Assembly: GCA_028292505.1 (NCBI GenBank)
Contig: JAQGMF010000031.1
Location: 1-54,527, forward strand
Length of the DNA: 54,527 nucleotides
Direction: 5' to 3'
Source of the DNA: Rhodocyclales bacterium
Lineage (GTDB): Bacteria > Pseudomonadota > Gammaproteobacteria > Burkholderiales > Rhodocyclaceae
Part shown: piece after piece, positions 39,335 to 48,026 of the stretch
Numbering within the stretch: position 1 is the first letter of the stretch
Layout: each line of letters opens with the position of its first letter
Translations under genes and position numbers: made by a program
Notes under the pieces: model-generated
The model's input: the letters and a program-made list of their open reading frames with translations, nothing else
Databases searched by the model: none
What the model was told of the DNA's origin: nothing

Positions 39335-40700
39335 TCTCCAACGGCAACTCTTCAAACAGCTTGCCTTCACCACCATTCTGCCGATTCTCGTCACCAGCCT
39401 GGCCATTTATTGGTTTGCGGTGCGCTTCGCCAACCAGATCTATGATCAGGATCTGCTCGAGTCCGCCTCGTCGCTCGCCAGCCAGGTACAAAGAAAGGGC
39501 GGCGTCGTGTCGCTCCAGCTACCTCCTCCCGCCGTGGAGATGTTCGTGTGGGACGAGGTCAACAAGATACGCTTCCGCATCGACAGCAAACGGCGTGGAT
39601 TTCTCTCGGGGTTCCGCGAACTCCCTCTGCTACCGCCCGCAAGAAATGGAGCGGCAATTTTTTATGACGAATACATCAACAACGACAAAATCCGGGCGGT
39701 TGTCATTTCCTTGCCGCAGGAATCGCTCGACGACGAGGTAACTGTTTCTGTATCGGAGACGCTCAACAAACGGCGACAACTGGCGGCGCGGCTCTCCCTC
39801 CTCGTCATCATCCCCCAGTCTCTACTGATCATCATCACGACGATTCTCTTGCGCGTAGGCGTGCGCCGCGGGCTGCGTTCGCTCGACATGCTGGAACAAA
39901 CCATCCACGAACGCCGCCTCAACGATCTGACGCCTTTGCCGACGCTCGATGTGCCCAAGGAGTTGCAGCCATTCACCAGCGCCATCAACACCTTGCTGGA
40001 AAGACTCAATGAAGCTTTGTCCACCCAGCAGCGCTTTATCGAAAATGCCGCACATCAGCTGCGCACGCCGCTGACCACGCTCAAGCTTCAAGTCGAGCAA
40101 GCAATTCGCGAAGCGGGGCCGGCCGCCCCCAAACTGGCGTTGCACGGTTTGCGCGCGACGATAGATCGGACCGCGCGTCTGTCGAATCAATTGCTGCTTC
40201 TCGCTCGTGCAGAGCCAGGTTCGGAGCTCGTGCTGCACATGCATCGGGTGGACCTGCGCGCGCTCGCCCTGGCAACGGGCGCCACTTGGGTGCCGCGTGC
40301 CTTGGCGCAAGGCGCCGATCTCGGTATCGAGGGTGACGAATGTCCCTGCTGGGTCATGGGTGACGAACTCCTGCTTGGCGAGGCCATCAACAACCTGATC
40401 GACAACGCCCTGCGCTATGGTGGAAAGAGCGTATGCGTAACGCTGAAAGTAGAGTCACGCCAAGGCCATTGTGAATTGATGGTCGAAGACAATGGTCCAG
40501 GCGTTCCCGAGTCGCAACGCGATGCGGTGCTCGACCGCTTTCATCGCGTGCCCGGCAGCCCCGCCGGAGGATCCGGCCTGGGGCTGTCCATCGTGCAGGA
40601 AATCGCACGCGCCCATAAAGCCGAACTCAGTCTCGACTCGCCAGCATCAGGCGGCCTGCGCGTCAGGATGGTATTTGCAGCCGTCTCCGGCGGCACATGA
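39324..40700 (+). CDS. TctE-like membrane sensor histidine kinase
   Basis: This 458-residue kinase has a helix at about 15-35, a periplasmic 2CSK_N-like sensor (36-155) and a second helix at about 157-178. A HAMP-like segment follows, then HisKA with phospho-His in NAAHQLRTPLTTLKLQ near 240. HATPase_c has NLIDNALRYGG, DNGPGVPE and GGSGLGLSIVQEIA. The family is that of tricarboxylate and similar sensors, but the ligand here is not predictable. The stop overlaps the next ATG by 4 nt. Confidence 0.93.
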   Translation: MAVSLQRQLFKQLAFTTILPILVTSLAIYWFAVRFANQIYDQDLLESASSLASQVQRKGGVVSLQLPPPAVEMFVWDEVNKIRFRIDSKRRGFLSGFRELPLLPPARNGAAIFYDEYINNDKIRAVVISLPQESLDDEVTVSVSETLNKRRQLAARLSLLVIIPQSLLIIITTILLRVGVRRGLRSLDMLEQTIHERRLNDLTPLPTLDVPKELQPFTSAINTLLERLNEALSTQQRFIENAAHQLRTPLTTLKLQVEQAIREAGPAAPKLALHGLRATIDRTARLSNQLLLLARAEPGSELVLHMHRVDLRALALATGATWVPRALAQGADLGIEGDECPCWVMGDELLLGEAINNLIDNALRYGGKSVCVTLKVESRQGHCELMVEDNGPGVPESQRDAVLDRFHRVPGSPAGGSGLGLSIVQEIARAHKAELSLDSPASGGLRVRMVFAAVSGGT

Positions 40701-41824
40701 ATATGCCAAACACATTTTCAGGAGGCCATGTCGCGCCACCAGACGGACAAGCGTCGTGCGCCTATGACAATCAGTTGGAGCCTCCCGGACTGCTGCGACA
40801 TTTTATCGAAAACCCACCCGCGGGCTTCGAGCCCTTCATGGCGCATGACACGCCGGGATTCTTCGCACCCTTCGACCTGCTGACAACGGCAGACCCGGCA
40901 GTTCGCCAACGATTGGCAAGTCTGCCCGGCGGCGGATTGCTGCTGCGCCTGTTGCGTTTTCGTGTCTGCTTCTTTGGAACGACAGTCAGCGAATATGCGC
41001 CCTTCCCGTCCGGCGCAACCACCACCTTACCCGATAAAATGCTATCTGCATGGGCAAGGCGCTCGCGGCTGATGATCGTCAAGGATGTTCCTGAGCAATC
41101 CCCCTTGCTACCCACAGCCGATTCGATGCGCGCCGAAGCTTTTCTGGCCGCCTGCCAGAAACACGGCTTCATTGTGCTCGATGGGCAAGCGCTTGCTTAC
41201 GTGCCAATCGATTTTTCGAGCGCGGACGACTACCTATCGCGCCTGTCGGCAGGACGACGAAAGAATATCCGTCGCAAGTTGCGCTCGCGCGAGCAGTTGC
41301 GAATCGAGATACTCCCGACCGGACATGACAGATTCGACGACGAGGCGTTTCTGGATGAACTGTATGCGCTCTATCAGGAGGTCTACGCACAGAGCGAGAT
41401 CCACTTCGATCTGCTGAGCGCCGCCTATTTCAAAGCCTTGTTTCAAGACGCCGCGCTGCAAGGCAAGCTGTTCCTGTATTACAACGGCATCGACCTCATC
41501 GGCTACAACCTGTGCTTCGTTCACGACCACAAGCTGATCGATAAATACGTGGGCTTTCGTTACCCGGCTGCGCGCACCTTCAATCTCTACTTCGTCAGCT
41601 GGATGGAAAATCTGGCCTATGCCCGCGAACACGGCCTCACGCATTACGTCGCGGGCTGGACCGATCCGGAAGTCAAATCCTTCCTCGGCGCGAGTTTCAC
41701 CTTCACCCGTCATGCCGTGTTCGTGCGCAATCCGCTTTTGCGTTTTATCCTGCGCAAGCTGTCGCACCACTTCGAAAGCGATCGCATGTGGTTCAATGGC
41801 ATGCAGGAGGAAGATGCACAATGA
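40697..41824 (+). CDS. FemAB/BioF2-like GNAT-fold N-acyltransferase
   Basis: This is a 375-residue soluble protein. The C-terminal half resembles the GNAT-fold N-acyltransferases annotated as peptidoglycan-bridge or CelD/BioF2-like. It includes LSAGRRKNIRRKLRSREQL near 190, FFKALF-type text (AAYFKALFQDAALQGKLFLYY), GYNLCFVHDHKLIDKYVGF and LNLYF-like NLYFVSWM, ending with YVAGWTDPEVKSFLG. The N-terminal 120 residues are less recognisable. Such enzymes move acyl or aminoacyl groups to amines. It is coupled by ATGA overlaps to the sensor kinase before it and the arginase-fold gene after it. The acceptor is unknown. Confidence 0.7.
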   Translation: MNMPNTFSGGHVAPPDGQASCAYDNQLEPPGLLRHFIENPPAGFEPFMAHDTPGFFAPFDLLTTADPAVRQRLASLPGGGLLLRLLRFRVCFFGTTVSEYAPFPSGATTTLPDKMLSAWARRSRLMIVKDVPEQSPLLPTADSMRAEAFLAACQKHGFIVLDGQALAYVPIDFSSADDYLSRLSAGRRKNIRRKLRSREQLRIEILPTGHDRFDDEAFLDELYALYQEVYAQSEIHFDLLSAAYFKALFQDAALQGKLFLYYNGIDLIGYNLCFVHDHKLIDKYVGFRYPAARTFNLYFVSWMENLAYAREHGLTHYVAGWTDPEVKSFLGASFTFTRHAVFVRNPLLRFILRKLSHHFESDRMWFNGMQEEDAQ

Positions 41825-42693
41825 GTAAATCTCTAGTCCTGGATTTCGATGCTTCCCTGCAGGCATTTCCCGATGCGGACATCGTCCCGCTGACCGATTG
41901 GCAGGAGGCTGTTCGCTTCGGTTGCGGCATGACGACGTGGCGCAAACTCGCAAGCGAACTGCAAGCAAAGATTCCACCGGATCACGGTACGGTGTTCATG
42001 GGCAGCGGCGATTTCCATCACATCAGCCATCTGCTGATTGCACGCTGCCCAAGCACGCAGCCTTTCGATGTCGTGGTCTTCGACAATCATCCCGACAATA
42101 TGCGATTCCCGTTCGGCATACATTGCGGATCGTGGGTACGCCATGTCGCGGCGCTGCCGCACGTGCGTACGGTGCACGTGGTCGGCATCAGTTCGGGCGA
42201 CGTGGGCTGGCGGCACGCCTGGGAGAACTACTTGCTGCCACTGTATGCAGGACGCATTCATTACTGGACGCTCGGCGTCGACACGCGATGGGCCGGCGTT
42301 GTTGGCCTAGCCAGTCGCTTCCATAGTTTTACGCATCGTAAAGCGCTGATCGAAGCTTTCATCGCTTGGCTGCAGCGCGACGATACATCGGTCTATTTAT
42401 CGATAGACAAGGACGTGCTCGATGCCTCGGTAGCGCGTACGAATTGGGATCAAGGCCATTTCCTGCTCGAAGACATCGAACGCGTCATTGCCGAACTGCA
42501 GGGTCGTCTGGTAGGCAGCGATATCACCGGCGAAATTTCCATTCATCATTACCGCGCTCGCTGGAAACGCTGGCTCAGCGCCATGGATGAGCAACCCGTG
42601 ATTGCACCGGAGCAACTCGCAGCATGGCAGGCGCAGCAAATCGCTGTGAATCATCGCCTGCTCACAGGCATTCGCGCCGCGTGTGGTGCATGA
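41821..42693 (+). CDS. Divergent arginase/ureohydrolase-fold protein
   Basis: This 290-residue protein looks like a remote arginase-family member. The expected manganese ligands are in order: His in GSGDFHHIS near 63, the DxHxD set in FDNHPDN near 90, and DxD in LSIDKDVLD near 200. A DITGE motif near 240 stands where the family has its acidic residue. Usual ureohydrolase surroundings (GGDHS, DAHxD, DPxxAP) are altered, so the substrate may not be arginine or agmatine. Deacetylase-like or amidinohydrolase activity is plausible. It is coupled by ATGA to the N-acyltransferase. A REP-like palindrome begins 42 nt after the stop. Confidence 0.65.
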   Translation: MSKSLVLDFDASLQAFPDADIVPLTDWQEAVRFGCGMTTWRKLASELQAKIPPDHGTVFMGSGDFHHISHLLIARCPSTQPFDVVVFDNHPDNMRFPFGIHCGSWVRHVAALPHVRTVHVVGISSGDVGWRHAWENYLLPLYAGRIHYWTLGVDTRWAGVVGLASRFHSFTHRKALIEAFIAWLQRDDTSVYLSIDKDVLDASVARTNWDQGHFLLEDIERVIAELQGRLVGSDITGEISIHHYRARWKRWLSAMDEQPVIAPEQLAAWQAQQIAVNHRLLTGIRAACGA

Positions 42694-42734
42694 GCAAACC
42701 AGGCATCGACGCCGCGGGCAGCTTACCGCTGAGG

Positions 42735-42804
42735 CGTAGGGCGCAGTGATAACTGCGCCGGATGATGACGAGTACATACGGCGCAGTTGTCACTGCGCCC
42801 TACG
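42735..42804. repeat. REP-like inverted repeat (GTAGGGCGCAGTGA family)
   Basis: Arms at 42735-42760 and 42779-42804 pair over 26 bp with one G-T pair. The loop is 18 nt. It shares GTAGGG-GCAGTGA and AACTGC-CC with the element at 32114-32192. The right arm runs into the end of the DegT gene and supplies its TAG stop. It lies between convergent genes and may terminate both. Confidence 0.85.
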
Positions 42805-44047
42805 TCGGCAATGGAGTCTCGTCGCGAAAAAGTACGTCTTCAAGTGTCTTCACGATCTGCTGGAAACGTTCGTCGTCCAACCACAGGCTATTTGAAATAG
42901 TCAGCGAGCGCGCTGCGAAATCGCGCGCATTCGGCACGTCGGCCGACGCGATGAAGTCGTGCAGATAAGCGTAGTCCGGCAGCGCGTTAACGAACATGCG
43001 TGTAACGCCCAGCCTCGCGCCCCACAAGCGAAGCATCACCGCATCGCGCGTGGCCTTGCTCGGCATCAGCAACAGGAACGATGGCCACACGCCTTGCCTG
43101 CCCGGCCTATCTCCGAAGACTTTCACGCCGCTTAATTTGGCAAGATCGGGCAGACGTCGCGCGGCTTGTGCGGCCAGGGCCGCGTGGAAATTCGTCAGCC
43201 GCTGCAGTGCGTTGCAACCGACCGAGCGGCGCCATGCGCTCACACGATGCAGCGGAATATCCGCCGAAAAATTGTCGCCCACGGCCTCGACCGCATCGCC
43301 ACGCCGCAATGCCCGTCGTAGCGGCCAGCCATATACGAAGCGCAGCGGCAACGGCCGGTACAGCGCCGCATAGCCGGCCAGTTGCAGACAACGCAATGCT
43401 TCGATGGATGGCTTGCGGGGAATCGCCTGCTTGCTGGCCAGCGCCAATGCATTCTGCATAGTTGCGTCACGCGCGATCCACAGGCCACCTTCATACAGGC
43501 TCAGTCCTTTACCGGCGGCAAAGCTGAAGAATCCGGCATCGCCCTGCAGGCCGATGCTCGTCCCGCCTCGTTGCGCACCGAATGATTGCGCTGCATCTTC
43601 GATGACGTATGCATTGCATTGCCGCGCTATCGCAATCACTTCATCGAGATTCGCAACGCGTCCGGCCAGGTGGACCGGAATGATCGCCAGCGTGTCGTCG
43701 TCGCAAACCGCGCGCAGCGCGGCAGGATCCAACTCAAAGCTATCGACGGACAGATCGCACACGCGCACCCGCAGCCCGCAATGCAACACTGCGAATACGA
43801 CCAGCGGGCAGGTATAAGCGGGCACGACGACGCTACGCCGCGCACTGCCTTGCCGCATCGCGCTGAGAATCACGACGAGGCAGGCTGTACCCGAACATTC
43901 AAGACCCGCGTGGGACACGCCGATGTGTTCGGCAGCGCTTTCTGCGAAGTTTGCGCGCCACGGCGTCAGCAGATCGCCAAGAAGAATCGGCAATCCCGCT
44001 GTCGGTGGAATTTCCGTGACGCCATCGATGCGGCGTTTAAGCGTCAT
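42800..44047 (-). CDS. DegT/DnrJ/EryC1/StrS-type PLP aminotransferase
   Basis: This 415-residue PLP protein belongs to the sugar/lipid aminotransferase family. It has VPAYTCPLVVFAVLHCGLRV, the Asp-containing AYVIEDAAQSFGA, and FSFAAGKGLSLYEGG, where the Lys in AGKGLS is the expected Schiff-base residue (usually SxHKxL or SFFPTKN). ATG 44047 overlaps the upstream transporter gene by 11 nt; the longer frame is rejected. In Gram-negatives this family aminates nucleotide sugars such as UDP-Ara4N (ArnB). Here it is third in an operon with two ArnE/F-like helical proteins, but no other arn genes are present. Confidence 0.85.
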   Translation of the reverse strand: MTLKRRIDGVTEIPPTAGLPILLGDLLTPWRANFAESAAEHIGVSHAGLECSGTACLVVILSAMRQGSARRSVVVPAYTCPLVVFAVLHCGLRVRVCDLSVDSFELDPAALRAVCDDDTLAIIPVHLAGRVANLDEVIAIARQCNAYVIEDAAQSFGAQRGGTSIGLQGDAGFFSFAAGKGLSLYEGGLWIARDATMQNALALASKQAIPRKPSIEALRCLQLAGYAALYRPLPLRFVYGWPLRRALRRGDAVEAVGDNFSADIPLHRVSAWRRSVGCNALQRLTNFHAALAAQAARRLPDLAKLSGVKVFGDRPGRQGVWPSFLLLMPSKATRDAVMLRLWGARLGVTRMFVNALPDYAYLHDFIASADVPNARDFAARSLTISNSLWLDDERFQQIVKTLEDVLFRDETPLPT

Positions 44048-44420
44048 CCCTCGTCTCGCTGAAGGCAAGGCAGACGACGCCTGCCACGACAAAGGCGGCG
44101 CCAAGGAGCTGCATGACATTCAGGTGCTCGCCGAACAAGGGCACGGAGATGATCATCACGCCGATCACTTCGAGATGCGAAACGGCAAAGGCCGGGCCGA
44201 TCGGCGCATGTCGCAGCAAGGTCATCCAGGTAAAAAAAGCACCCAGGTAGCCAACGATGGCGAAATATACCCATGGCATACTGACGATGCGCCACAGCCA
44301 CGCAGCGTCCGTGGCAAATGGTGCTGCATGATTGGCGGCCATCTTGAAGCTGACCTGCGACAAGGTGTCGAAAGCAATCAGTGCAACGAAGCCGATGAGA
44401 TAGAAACGGCGCATCGACAT
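44037..44420 (-). CDS. Four-helix EamA/SMR-like transporter subunit (second of pair)
   Basis: This 127-residue protein has four helices (about 8-25, 42-64, 70-93 and 99-118). It is a half-size EamA/DMT protein. GAFFTWMTLLRHAPIGPAFAVSHLEV and PLFGEHLNVMQLLGAAFVVAGV show the family hallmarks, an acidic residue and a PLFGE-like turn. ATG 44420 overlaps the stop of the first subunit (ATGA). The protein likely pairs with its neighbour as a heterodimer, like ArnE/ArnF or paired SMR pumps. The substrate is unknown. Confidence 0.8.
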   Translation of the reverse strand: MSMRRFYLIGFVALIAFDTLSQVSFKMAANHAAPFATDAAWLWRIVSMPWVYFAIVGYLGAFFTWMTLLRHAPIGPAFAVSHLEVIGVMIISVPLFGEHLNVMQLLGAAFVVAGVVCLAFSETRDDA

Positions 44421-44779
44421 CAGGCGGCTCCCACGATCGCTACGCCAAGCACGATCAGCAGGATACCTATCAGTCGCAAGCGCGTGAAATGCTCGTGGAA
44501 CCAGATGCGTCCGCCCGCCATGATGGTGACGATGCTGAACATGCCGAGCAGCACGCCCTCCGACAACGGAACCAAAGAGAGAAAGGCGAGCCAAAGAACG
44601 AACTCCACCACAAAGCAGGCCACGCCCACCCATATCCACGGGCGTCGCAGCATGTGACGCCAGCGCGCCATGCCCTCCGCCGTGCCGGGTTCGACCGAGG
44701 CGGCCTTGAAAGCCAGCTGCCCGGCCGAATCCACCAGGATATTGGAAGCCCAGAAGCCGACCGTCACTGCTGAATTCAT
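44420..44779 (-). CDS. Four-helix EamA/SMR-like transporter subunit (first of pair)
   Basis: This 119-residue protein has four predicted helices (about 7-27, 48-69, 74-92 and 98-117). NILVDSAGQLAFKAA, WLAFLSLVPLSEGVLLG and ILLIVLGVAIVG resemble ArnE-like and EamA half transporters. It starts the three-gene leftward operon, is divergent from the hydrolase gene (179-nt gap), and is coupled to the second subunit. Confidence 0.8.
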   Translation of the reverse strand: MNSAVTVGFWASNILVDSAGQLAFKAASVEPGTAEGMARWRHMLRRPWIWVGVACFVVEFVLWLAFLSLVPLSEGVLLGMFSIVTIMAGGRIWFHEHFTRLRLIGILLIVLGVAIVGAA

Positions 44780-44958
44780 CGAATGCTTTGCGTACAGGTA
44801 GAATGTTAAAAATCATCTAGAACCACTGCAAAAAAAGCGTGCGGTCCGCAGGACAGGATAATGCTTCACATCATTGCAATACCGTCTTTTCGAACATCCT
44901 TTTGCTGCCTTTGGAGTCCTGGCGCCGCTTTTGCCAAAGGCCGCGAGACATCGATACC

Positions 44959-45807
44959 ATGATCAGATCTTCTGAATACTTCCTACCCGGTGGCGCTTCG
45001 GGTGTGCTGCTGATCCACGGCCTCACCGGCACGCCGAACGAAATGCGTACGGTGGCACGTGGGCTCAATCGTGCGGGCTTCACTGTGTCGGTCGTCCAGC
45101 TTGCCGGCCACTGCGGCGATGAGGCGGACCTGCTGGCGACGGGCTGGCGAGACTGGTTTGCCAGCGTCGAAGCAGCCGCCGAAGAGCTTCGCAACAAGAC
45201 GGACAGGATATTCGTCGGCGGCCTGTCGATGGGCGCGGTATTGTCGCTCAAATACGCCATGGAGTATCCGGACAAAGTGAGCGGCCTGGCCCTTTACGGC
45301 ACAACTTTTTTCTATGACGGCTGGAGCATTCCGCTGGTGGGTCGCTTGTCTTTCCTGTTGCCCATTTTCGATCGTCTCGGCATCGGCAAGAAAAAATCTT
45401 TCGTCGAAACTTTCCCATTCGGCATCAAGAACGAACGCATACGACGCTCCATCTCGAAAAAAATGTTGTCCGGCGATAGCGTCGCCGCGGGTCTGGCTGG
45501 CAACCCCTGGCCATCGCTGGCCGAGTTCTATCGCTTGTCACGGCATGTGCAACGCAACTTGAAGTACGTGTCCACACCTTCGCTGGTGCTGCATGCGCGC
45601 GAAGACGACGTAGCCAGTTTGCGTAACGCGCAACTGGTCGAGCGTCGCGTATCCGCACATGTTGAAACGGTTGTGCTGGACGACAGCTATCACATGATCA
45701 CGGTGGATCAGCAACGCGATCTCGTGATCGAAAAGTCGGTCGACTTCTTCAGGAAAATCGCCACGGCCGAACAGCGCCTCGAAAAGCCGCTGCGCGCCGT
45801 GGCCTAA
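44959..45807 (+). CDS. Alpha/beta hydrolase (carboxylesterase/monoacylglycerol lipase-like)
   Basis: This 282-residue cytoplasmic hydrolase opens with LLIHGLTGTPNEMR (oxyanion hole HGL). The nucleophile Ser sits in GGLSMGAVLSL near 96, the acid in HAREDDVASL near 220, and the His in DDSYHMITVD near 247. It resembles Est30/YvaK-like carboxylesterases. I chose ATG 44959; the upstream extension looks non-coding. Its stop directly abuts the stop of the convergent class III aminotransferase gene, with no intervening base. The substrate is unknown. Confidence 0.85.
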   Translation: MIRSSEYFLPGGASGVLLIHGLTGTPNEMRTVARGLNRAGFTVSVVQLAGHCGDEADLLATGWRDWFASVEAAAEELRNKTDRIFVGGLSMGAVLSLKYAMEYPDKVSGLALYGTTFFYDGWSIPLVGRLSFLLPIFDRLGIGKKKSFVETFPFGIKNERIRRSISKKMLSGDSVAAGLAGNPWPSLAEFYRLSRHVQRNLKYVSTPSLVLHAREDDVASLRNAQLVERRVSAHVETVVLDDSYHMITVDQQRDLVIEKSVDFFRKIATAEQRLEKPLRAVA

Positions 45808-47178
45808 TCAGCCGCGCTTGGCCTTGCTCAGCAACTGATCGAGCAGCGCCAGTCCTTGATCGATTTCCTCTGGACTGATGTGCAGCGAAGGCGCGAAGGT
45901 GATGACGTTCTTGTAGTAGCCGCCCACATCCAGCACCAATCCCATCTTCTTGCCCTTGTGCTCCAGGCCGCCACCGAGGCCGATATCGACCATCTTGTCG
46001 AGCAGTGCCTTGTTGGGCGTGAAGCCATCCGCTTGGCATATTTCCGCGCGTAGTGCGAGACCCAGACCATCGACGTCGCCGATTTCCGGATGACGCTTCT
46101 GCAAATCCTGCAAGCCCGCCAGGAAATGCGCGCCGCTCTTCATCACCATCGTTTCGTAGTCGGTCTCGGCCAGCATGCGCATGGTTTCGAGACCGACAGC
46201 CGTGCCCAGTGGGTTCGATGCGAATGTCGAATGCGTGGAGCCCGGCGGGAAAATCGTCGGGTTGATCAACGCTTCCTTCGCCCAGACACCTGCAAGCGGA
46301 TTGAGCCCGTTGGTGAGCGCCTTGCCGAAAACGAGAATGTCCGGCTCGACGCCAAAATGTTCGATCGACCACAGCTTGCCGGTACGGAAAAATCCCATCT
46401 GGATTTCATCGACCACCATCAGGATGCCGTACTTGTCCAGGACGCGCTTGAGACCCTTGAAGAAATTCATCGGCGGAATGACGTAACCGCCGGTGCCCTG
46501 CACCGGCTCGACGTAGAAAGCCGCGTATTCGGCCTGCTCGCTCTTGAAGTCCCACACGCCGTTGTATTCGGTTTCGAACAGACGCTCGAACTGCTTCACG
46601 CATTGCTCGCCGTATTCTTCCTTGCTGATGCCCTTCGGCCCGCGGAAGTGATATGGAAATGGAATAAATTGCGCACGGTCGCCAAAATGACCGAAGCGGC
46701 GACGATAACGGTAGCTCGACGTGATCGCCGATGCACCGAGCGAGCGGCCGTGATAGCCACCCTCGAAGGCGAACATATGGCTCTTGCCGTTCTTGGCGTT
46801 GCGCACCAGCTTGAGCGAATCGTCGATCGACTGCGAACCGCCGACGTTGAAGTGCACGCGACCCTTGTGGCCAAATTTGCGCTCGGCGTCCTGGGCGATG
46901 ACTTTGGCAAGTTCGATCTTCGTCGGATGCAGATATTGACTCGCCACTTGCGGCAGCACGTCGATCTGACGTTTCAGTACTTCATTCAGGCGTGGATTCG
47001 CATAGCCGAAGTTGACCGCCGAATACCACATCTGCAGATCGAGAAAGGCAGTGCCTTCCGCGTCATACAGATAACTGCCTTCGCAACGCGCAAAAATCTT
47101 TGGTGGATCGCAGTAGTGAACCGTGTCACCAAAAGAGCAATAACGCGCCTCGTCGGCAAGGAGTTCAGCATCACGCAT
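45808..47178 (-). CDS. Class III PLP-dependent aminotransferase
   Basis: This 456-residue aminotransferase has LYDAEGTAFLDLQMWYSAVNFGYANP, the phosphate-binding FNVGGSQSIDDSLKL, EGGYHGRSLGASA, VEPVQGTGGYVIPP, MVVDEIQMGFFRTGKLW, and the Schiff-base Lys in LVFGKALTNGLNPLAG. The family includes ornithine, 4-aminobutyrate, diaminobutyrate and amino-polyol enzymes. GSQSIDD replaces the usual GAEANE, so it is not a standard ArgD or GabT. It overlaps the upstream HAD phosphatase gene by 8 nt, so the two probably act in one pathway. The substrate is open. Confidence 0.85.
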   Translation of the reverse strand: MRDAELLADEARYCSFGDTVHYCDPPKIFARCEGSYLYDAEGTAFLDLQMWYSAVNFGYANPRLNEVLKRQIDVLPQVASQYLHPTKIELAKVIAQDAERKFGHKGRVHFNVGGSQSIDDSLKLVRNAKNGKSHMFAFEGGYHGRSLGASAITSSYRYRRRFGHFGDRAQFIPFPYHFRGPKGISKEEYGEQCVKQFERLFETEYNGVWDFKSEQAEYAAFYVEPVQGTGGYVIPPMNFFKGLKRVLDKYGILMVVDEIQMGFFRTGKLWSIEHFGVEPDILVFGKALTNGLNPLAGVWAKEALINPTIFPPGSTHSTFASNPLGTAVGLETMRMLAETDYETMVMKSGAHFLAGLQDLQKRHPEIGDVDGLGLALRAEICQADGFTPNKALLDKMVDIGLGGGLEHKGKKMGLVLDVGGYYKNVITFAPSLHISPEEIDQGLALLDQLLSKAKRG

Positions 47179-47878
47179 TCGGGAATGTCTCCGTATTGAA
47201 ATCGTTTGAAATTGTCGGTTGCTCTCTGTCGTCCGTCAGTGCAGGCAGCAGATCGATGGCATCGGCAAAGCCGACAATGGACACATGATGAATGTCCTTG
47301 GCGCGACAATGTTCGTTGAGACGATATTTAGCAAAAACAAAGTCCACGTGTTCGGCCGCGCAGAAATCCGACGCACCATCGCCGACCAGCATGACATGCC
47401 TGCGCGTGGCCTGCGCCTTTTGAGCGCACACGCATTTGCAGGTGCCACTATCGACGCGACAGGACTTGTCGGCAAAAGGCGATTCGAGCCGCCAGCTACG
47501 CGGGCCGGTCTGAATCAAATGATTGGCATGGATGGGCAGATTGCCGAGGTCATGACGCGCCAATATGCGGCGGATCGCGTAGTCCAACCCGTCGCTGACT
47601 ATGCTCAATGCATGTCCTGCGCGGTGTGCTGCTCGCACGAACGCAGGGAAAGCCGAATCGATACGCAACTCGTCGATTTGCTCGTCGAGTTCTTCCTTGC
47701 TGACGTCGAGCAAGGCTATCTGTCCCTGCATGCAAAGACGCGAACTCAACTTACCGCTGCGCCATTCCTCTTCCAGCGCCTGCCAGCCTGGGCGACTAAA
47801 ACGTTCCAGCAAGACGTCCGTCACGTCATCGACGGAGATCGTGCCGTCGAAATCACATAAAATGGTCCAAGCGTTCAC
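47171..47878 (-). CDS. MtnX-like HAD-IB phosphatase
   Basis: This 235-residue HAD hydrolase has motif I LCDFDGTISVDDVTD (nucleophile Asp in DFDGT near 9), motif II in SIVSDGLD, and motif IV GDGASDFCAAEHVDFVFAK. A Cys cluster CRVDSGTCKCVCAQ near 145 resembles the Cys-rich cap segment of MtnX and related phosphatases. MtnX acts in methionine salvage, but no other mtn gene is here. Coupling to a class III aminotransferase suggests a phosphate ester is cleaved before or after transamination. It could also be a phosphoserine-type phosphatase. Confidence 0.82.
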   Translation of the reverse strand: MNAWTILCDFDGTISVDDVTDVLLERFSRPGWQALEEEWRSGKLSSRLCMQGQIALLDVSKEELDEQIDELRIDSAFPAFVRAAHRAGHALSIVSDGLDYAIRRILARHDLGNLPIHANHLIQTGPRSWRLESPFADKSCRVDSGTCKCVCAQKAQATRRHVMLVGDGASDFCAAEHVDFVFAKYRLNEHCRAKDIHHVSIVGFADAIDLLPALTDDREQPTISNDFNTETFPNA

Positions 47879-48026
47879 GCGGCTTCACATTCTGACAAAG
47901 GTCTCAATTGTAGAGGTTTCAAGCTTTCCCGATCCTTTCCGTCCATCGGCAGGCATGTACAGCGATAGCCCGCTCACGCAATTTGCCGAACCGTTCGGCT
48001 TACGACGACCTTATTGCACATTGGCC

